Origin: Streptomyces sp. PR69
GTDB taxonomy: Bacteria > Actinomycetota > Actinomycetes > Streptomycetales > Streptomycetaceae
Assembly (NCBI RefSeq): GCF_026420845.1
Contig: NZ_JAOWCB010000009.1
Location: 124,001-188,000, forward strand
DNA length: 64,000 nucleotides
Reading direction: 5' to 3'
The position numbers and the translations under genes are program-made. Positions 60,208-64,000 of this stretch are shown piece by piece (positions within the stretch are counted from its first letter, which is position 1; every line of letters starts with the position of its first letter). The notes below the pieces were generated by a model. It made no database searches, was not told the origin of the DNA, and saw only the letters and a program-made list of their open reading frames with translations.

Positions 60208-61518
60208 CTAGGCGCTCGGCGACGCCGACAGGACGTACGAGGCCGAAGCGGTGTCCACCGTCCCGCCCGGCGACGTCCCGGCAGGCCCGTACGTGTCCGT
60301 CCCGTCCACCGGACCACCGTCCTCCGTGGGCCCGCCGGGCGACTCGGTGCCCGGCGACTCGGTGCCCGGCGACTCGGTCGGCGATTCCGTCGGCGACGGG
60401 GAGGCCGGGGATTCCGTCGGCGAGGGGCAGACCTCACCCGGCGACGGCGTCACCGACTCGTACGGCGAGGGGCACGCCGAGGGCGAACCGGTGGGCGAGG
60501 CATCAGGCGAGGGCGACGGCGACGGCGGCGTGGTCGGCTTGTCCTTGTCACCGGTGTCGCCCTTTTCGCGGGCGAACCACTCGTCGTTCTCGAAGTCGAT
60601 GAGGATGAAGACGTTCACCACCGTCGTCGACGGGGTGACCGCCACGGTCTTCGACGGGCTGTACGCGGGCCACGCCTCGCCTCTGCGCTGCGCGGAGCTC
60701 TTCAGCGCCTGCGGCGGGGTCAGCGGATTGCCGCAGGCGCACCGCACCCGCGGCACGCCCCGGTCGTCGACCAGGACGGCGGTGCCCGTCTGAAGCACCG
60801 ACTGGTAGCTGGTGGCCCTGCCGTCCCGGTAGCCGTGGTTGGTCACGCGGGTGTCCGCCCGCAGCTGCACGGGGGTGAGAGAGCGCAGATAGTCGGGGAC
60901 GGCGTCCGGCTGGATGTCCAGCACCGACGCGAACGCCCGGTTCTTGTCCGGCTGGTCCGTCAGAAACCGGATCTGCTGCTCCACATCGCAGCTGGAGACA
61001 TTGCGCGTCCCGCCGTACACACCGGGCTCCGAGCCGTCCACCGTACGCGTCACACGGCCGTCGTCCTCCTCAGGGGAAGCGGGCGGGGGCGGCGGGGACG
61101 GCGACGGAGCGTCCTCATCCGCCGAGGATTCGGTGAAAGGGTCGGGGCCGGCCGAGCCGGCCGCCTGCAGGAACACCTCGTCCTGCCCGCCGTCGCCGCC
61201 GCCGCGGGTGAGGGCGACGGCCAGCACCGCCGCCACCACCACGGCGGCCGCGATGCCCGCCACGATGGGAACGGACCGCCACCAGGGCCGTCCGGGCCCC
61301 TGCCCGGGGCCGCCGGCCGGACCTCCGCCTTCTCCGCCCCCGCCTCCTCCGCCCCCGCCTCCTCCGCCCGTGCCGCCCGGCCCTCCCGGCCGCTCGGGCG
61401 GCGTCGAAGCCGGCGGCGGCGTGGGGCTCTGCTGTGTGGGCCCTTCCCGGGAGGGGCCCGAGAGAGGGCCGGAAGGGGGACCGGAGGGGCGGTCGGACGA
61501 TGGGGGCTGGGAAGTCAC
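60208..61518 (-). CDS. DUF6777-like membrane-anchored protein with low-complexity tails
   Basis: A 436-residue protein. A disordered Pro/Ser/Gly N terminus with a 12-Gly run is followed by one transmembrane helix (VPIVAGIAAAVVVAAVLAVA, about residue 85-105). The folded extracellular domain (about 150-330) has GVYGGTRNVSSCDVEQQIRF, VPDYLRSLTPVQLRADTRVT and VRCACGNPLTPP. The last 110 residues are a Ser/Pro/Thr/Glu-rich tail with SPTESP and TESPG repeats. The family name is from memory. The GTG start follows GGGAG. Neighbours are a streptophobe-type protein and a Ser/Thr kinase, so it may form part of the same signalling set. Confidence 0.78.
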   Translation of the reverse strand: MTSQPPSSDRPSGPPSGPLSGPSREGPTQQSPTPPPASTPPERPGGPGGTGGGGGGGGGGGGEGGGPAGGPGQGPGRPWWRSVPIVAGIAAAVVVAAVLAVALTRGGGDGGQDEVFLQAAGSAGPDPFTESSADEDAPSPSPPPPPASPEEDDGRVTRTVDGSEPGVYGGTRNVSSCDVEQQIRFLTDQPDKNRAFASVLDIQPDAVPDYLRSLTPVQLRADTRVTNHGYRDGRATSYQSVLQTGTAVLVDDRGVPRVRCACGNPLTPPQALKSSAQRRGEAWPAYSPSKTVAVTPSTTVVNVFILIDFENDEWFAREKGDTGDKDKPTTPPSPSPSPDASPTGSPSACPSPYESVTPSPGEVCPSPTESPASPSPTESPTESPGTESPGTESPGGPTEDGGPVDGTDTYGPAGTSPGGTVDTASASYVLSASPSA

Positions 61519-61696
61519 GGGCCTCTACTCCCGACGTGTGGCAGAGCGGAACAGGGCGGACAAAGCAAGAAACAGGCGCAATGTCAGTTTTTTCACTGTG
61601 TGCCCATTGTGTGCCTGTCCGTCATGGACCCCGCAAGCTGACGCGGTCGGCCCAGCCCGGCAAGCGAAGCCGCCGGCCGCTGCTTAGCGTGGCAGC

Positions 61697-62977
61697 GTGA
61701 GCGCGCAGCAGACCCGGGACCGCAGCGGCGCCGGCCGTGCCGCCCACGGCTGGCCGCAGGCCCTCGCCGCGGTGCTCGCCGGGCTGGCCGCGATGGCCGT
61801 CACCGCGGCTCTCGGGCTGTGGGCGGCGGGCGCCACGGACCTTCCGGGCAACGCCTTCTGGCGGGTCGTCGCCGCCGTCCTGGTGATGGCCGTCGGCGGC
61901 GACGTCGCCTTCGCGGGGGAGGCCGGCGCCATCGCCGAGACCCGGGCGGACCTCACCGCCCTTCCGCTCACCGTCACCCTCGTCGGCGCCCTGACCGTCG
62001 CGGCCGGCTTTCTCCGGCCGCTGCGGCACCGGGCGGTCGCGGGCGCGAGAGAACTGGCCGACTGGGCGGCACGGCTCGGGGCGCTGTGGGTCCTCGCCCT
62101 CATCGGGCTGTGCGCCGCCGCCCGCTACTCCTTCGTGATCCCCGTCGACGACCCGACCGGGATCACGGACCTCTTCGACGCCACCCCCACGGTCGGCTTC
62201 CGCGCCGAGTACGCCCTCACCCTCGTCTACGGGCTGCTCTGGCTTGCGGGCGTGCTGGCCCTCGCCTTGCTCGTCTCCCGCGGAGCCCCGCTCCCGGCCC
62301 GCCTGGTGCGCTTTCAGGAGACCGTGCGCCCGGCGGCCTTCGCCATGGTGGCACTGCTTCTCGCCTGTGTGGCCGTCGGGCTGGTCGCCGGCTTCGTCGT
62401 GGCCGCGACGCGCGGCCATACGGCCGAGACCTTCGCCGTGATGCTGCTGGGACTGCCCAACCTGATGTGGCTGAGCTTTACGCTGGGGCTCGGCGCGACC
62501 TGGGAGGGCCGGGTGGAGGGCCCGTTCGGACTGCCGATGCCGCAGGTGCTGGACCGGGTGCTGCGCACCGAGACCCCCGAGCTGTCCGAGCTGAATGTCG
62601 GCACGCTCGCCGAACACGACGGCCGGGTCTGGTGGCTGATCCCCGCGGCGGCGGTGCTGCTGCTGGCCGCGGCCGTCGTGATGGCGGTCCGCTCACCCGC
62701 GCGGATGCGGCTGTGGCAGCACGCCGTGCATCTGGCCGTGGCGCTCGTCCTCACCGTGCTGACGATCTGTCTGATCGCCCGTATCTCCGCGCAGTACGGC
62801 CTGTCGCTGCTGGGCATCGGGGACCTCGGAGGCGCACTCGGCGGCGAGGTGATCCTGCGGCCCCGGCTGTGGACCGCGCTCGGCCTGGCGGCGGCGTGGG
62901 GCCTGGTGGCCGGATTCCTCGGCGGCCTGCTCGCCCGCCCAGTCCACCGCCGAGGCGAGGCCCCCGCGCGCCGCTGA
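61697..62977 (+). CDS. Streptophobe-type polytopic membrane protein
   Basis: A 426-residue protein of about nine to ten hydrophobic helices, including ALAAVLAGLAAMAVTAALGL, LGALWVLALIGLCAAARYSF, AMVALLLACVAVGLVAGFVV and LAVALVLTVLTICLIARIS. The pattern fits the family called streptophobe, found in streptomycetes beside a zinc-ribbon or kinase gene and with no proven function. The GTG start at 61697 has no strong ribosome site. It is divergent from the DUF6777-like gene over 178 bp and convergent with the kinase gene. Confidence 0.82.
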   Translation: MSAQQTRDRSGAGRAAHGWPQALAAVLAGLAAMAVTAALGLWAAGATDLPGNAFWRVVAAVLVMAVGGDVAFAGEAGAIAETRADLTALPLTVTLVGALTVAAGFLRPLRHRAVAGARELADWAARLGALWVLALIGLCAAARYSFVIPVDDPTGITDLFDATPTVGFRAEYALTLVYGLLWLAGVLALALLVSRGAPLPARLVRFQETVRPAAFAMVALLLACVAVGLVAGFVVAATRGHTAETFAVMLLGLPNLMWLSFTLGLGATWEGRVEGPFGLPMPQVLDRVLRTETPELSELNVGTLAEHDGRVWWLIPAAAVLLLAAAVVMAVRSPARMRLWQHAVHLAVALVLTVLTICLIARISAQYGLSLLGIGDLGGALGGEVILRPRLWTALGLAAAWGLVAGFLGGLLARPVHRRGEAPARR

Positions 62978-62980
62978 CAT

Positions 62981-63123
62981 CGGGGCCCCGCCCCCAGACC
63001 CCCGGCCCTCAATCTCCCCCAGACTTCGTCCGGGAGGTGCCCCCAGACGGGCTGGATTTTCCAGCCCGTCCGGCGCTTGAGGACACAACGGAGTCTGGGG
63101 GTCCGGGGGCGGAGCCCCCGGAA
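62981..63123. repeat. Intergenic palindromic repeat (copy 4)
   Basis: In the 154-bp convergent gap: GGGGCCCCGCCCCCAGACCC (62981-63000), then CCAGCCCGTCCGGCGCTTGA (63060-63079), GGAGTCTGGGGGTCC and GGGGGCGGAGCCCCC (about 63107-63121). It contains the same modules as copies 2 and 3, shorter. Probable terminator for both flanking genes. Confidence 0.75.
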
Positions 63124-63131
63124 GACGCGGG

Positions 63132-64000
63132 TCAGGTCGCGTTCGGCCCGAACACCGGCCGCGCCCACCGCGGCGGCCCCGGCGGCGGGCTCACGCCCCC
63201 CGTCTCCACTCCGCCGCCGCGGACGTCCACCCTGGTCGGCGCATGCCTCTCCGGGCTCCCCGCCGCCCCCGCGCGGACCACCGCCGCGCGCAGTTCGCCG
63301 GCGAACTCCAGACATGACCCGTACCGCTCGTCGGGAGTCTTGGCGAGCGCCCGCTCCAGCACCGCGTCGACCTCCTGCGGCAGATCGGTCCGCTGCCCGG
63401 TCAACGGCGGCGGCGGATCGTACTGATGGGCCCACAGCAGCGCCAGATCGTCGTCGCGCTGGAACGGCGGGACCCCGGCCAGGGTCTCGTACACGACGCA
63501 GCCCAGACTGTAGACATCGCAGCGGCCGTCCACCGGCCGCCCCGAGATCTGCTCGGGCGCCACATAGTCCAGCGTCCCGACGAACTGGCCCACGGTGGTG
63601 AGCCCGGTGAGCGACAGGGACTTCTTCGTCAGCCCGAAGTCGGTCAGATAGACATGCTCCGGATGGTCCGGGTCCGTGCCCGCCGCGACCAGGATGTTGC
63701 CCGGCTTCACATCCCGGTGCACCAGGTCGTGGGCGTGCGCGGCGTCCAGTGCCGAGGCGACCTGTGCGGCGATCCTGACCGCGGTGGCGGCGGGCAGCCG
63801 CCCCTGCCGGTCGAGCAGGGCGCGCAGATCCTGACCCGGCACATACCGCATCGCGATATAGAGGATGCCGTCCGTCTCCCCGGCCTCGAAGACCGGCACG
63901 ATATGCGGATGGTCGATCGCCGCGGCCACCCGCGACTCATGGGTGAACCGCTTGCGGAAGGTGTCGTTGCGGGCCAGCTCGGGCGCCAGCAGCTTGAGCG
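63132..64000 (-). CDS. Ser/Thr protein kinase, 5' end outside window
   Basis: The gene's N-terminal part lies beyond the right edge; about 289 codons are visible. The catalytic core is present: LKLLAPELARNDTFRKRFTH (with the ATP-binding Lys), HPHIVPVFEAGETDGILYIA, the catalytic HRDVKPGN, DFG (LTDFGLTKK), VGTLDYVAPEQISGR and DVYSLGCVVYETLAGVPPF. The C-terminal end is short and disordered after about residue 230, with no transmembrane helix seen, so it is probably a soluble kinase. It converges on the streptophobe gene. Confidence 0.93.
   Translation of the reverse strand, partial: LKLLAPELARNDTFRKRFTHESRVAAAIDHPHIVPVFEAGETDGILYIAMRYVPGQDLRALLDRQGRLPAATAVRIAAQVASALDAAHAHDLVHRDVKPGNILVAAGTDPDHPEHVYLTDFGLTKKSLSLTGLTTVGQFVGTLDYVAPEQISGRPVDGRCDVYSLGCVVYETLAGVPPFQRDDDLALLWAHQYDPPPPLTGQRTDLPQEVDAVLERALAKTPDERYGSCLEFAGELRAAVVRAGAAGSPERHAPTRVDVRGGGVETGGVSPPPGPPRWARPVFGPNAT

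Overview
The window is high-GC actinobacterial DNA and almost certainly Streptomyces. Supporting features are the strong third-position G/C bias, many GTG starts, ATGA and TGATG gene overlaps, SARP/BTAD and LAL regulators, a MelC1-MelC2 tyrosinase pair, SpoIIE phosphatases with many sensor domains, a streptophobe-type membrane protein, and a scattered intergenic repeat built on a GGGGCGGAGCCCC core. It looks like accessory (arm-like) chromosome. I see no rRNA, tRNA, CRISPR array, transposase or phage gene.

Layout. 0-9 kb: the N-terminal part of a BTAD regulator, a TetR regulator, then a carbohydrate block (transketolase, beta-phosphoglucomutase-like HAD, GH65 disaccharide phosphorylase) and two PRC-barrel proteins with a small membrane protein. 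9-15 kb: an orphan glutamate-type binding lipoprotein, a LAL regulator, small membrane proteins and a secreted aerolysin-like protein. 15-22.5 kb: a SpoIIE sensor-phosphatase divergent from a four-gene sugar ABC importer resembling LpqY-SugABC. 22.7-26.5 kb: a membrane Ser/Thr kinase with an extracellular beta domain, overlapping a partner of similar architecture, then a Tm-1-like protein.

26.6-35.6 kb is a compact dormancy or hypoxia island. It holds DUF1876, three universal stress proteins, nicotinate phosphoribosyltransferase, OsmC, a phosphoribosyltransferase-hydrolase fusion, Hsp20 and a CBS-BON protein. Most of these families have a counterpart in the Mycobacterium tuberculosis DosR regulon. 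Paired GGGGCCGAacaGtCCC-like boxes 20-22 bp apart lie upstream of five transcription units. Two large PAS/GAF/SpoIIE phosphatases follow (35.6-40.6 kb).

41.2-50.6 kb is the most unusual region. A leftward run of six closely spaced genes encodes a DNA/RNA non-specific nuclease, an alpha/beta hydrolase, an NTPase with an altered P-loop, a 969-residue STAND NTPase and two trypsin-like proteases, one carrying an N-terminal helical adaptor-like domain. A caspase-like peptidase is divergent from it. This is the architecture of an NTP-dependent conflict (immunity or programmed-death) system, in a combination I do not recognise as a named system.

50.6-64 kb: tyrosinase and its copper chaperone, a cyclic-nucleotide-binding protein, a NarL-type two-component system with a low-complexity insert in its receiver, a secreted protein, a regulator that fuses BTAD to ABATE and CGNR zinc-finger domains, a fourth universal stress protein, an FAD oxidoreductase with a Rieske domain, and a DUF6777-like protein, a streptophobe-type protein and a truncated Ser/Thr kinase at the right edge.

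Short tandem repeats (9, 15 or 17 bp units) sit in several intergenic spacers, and four copies or remnants of the scattered palindromic repeat end transcription units.
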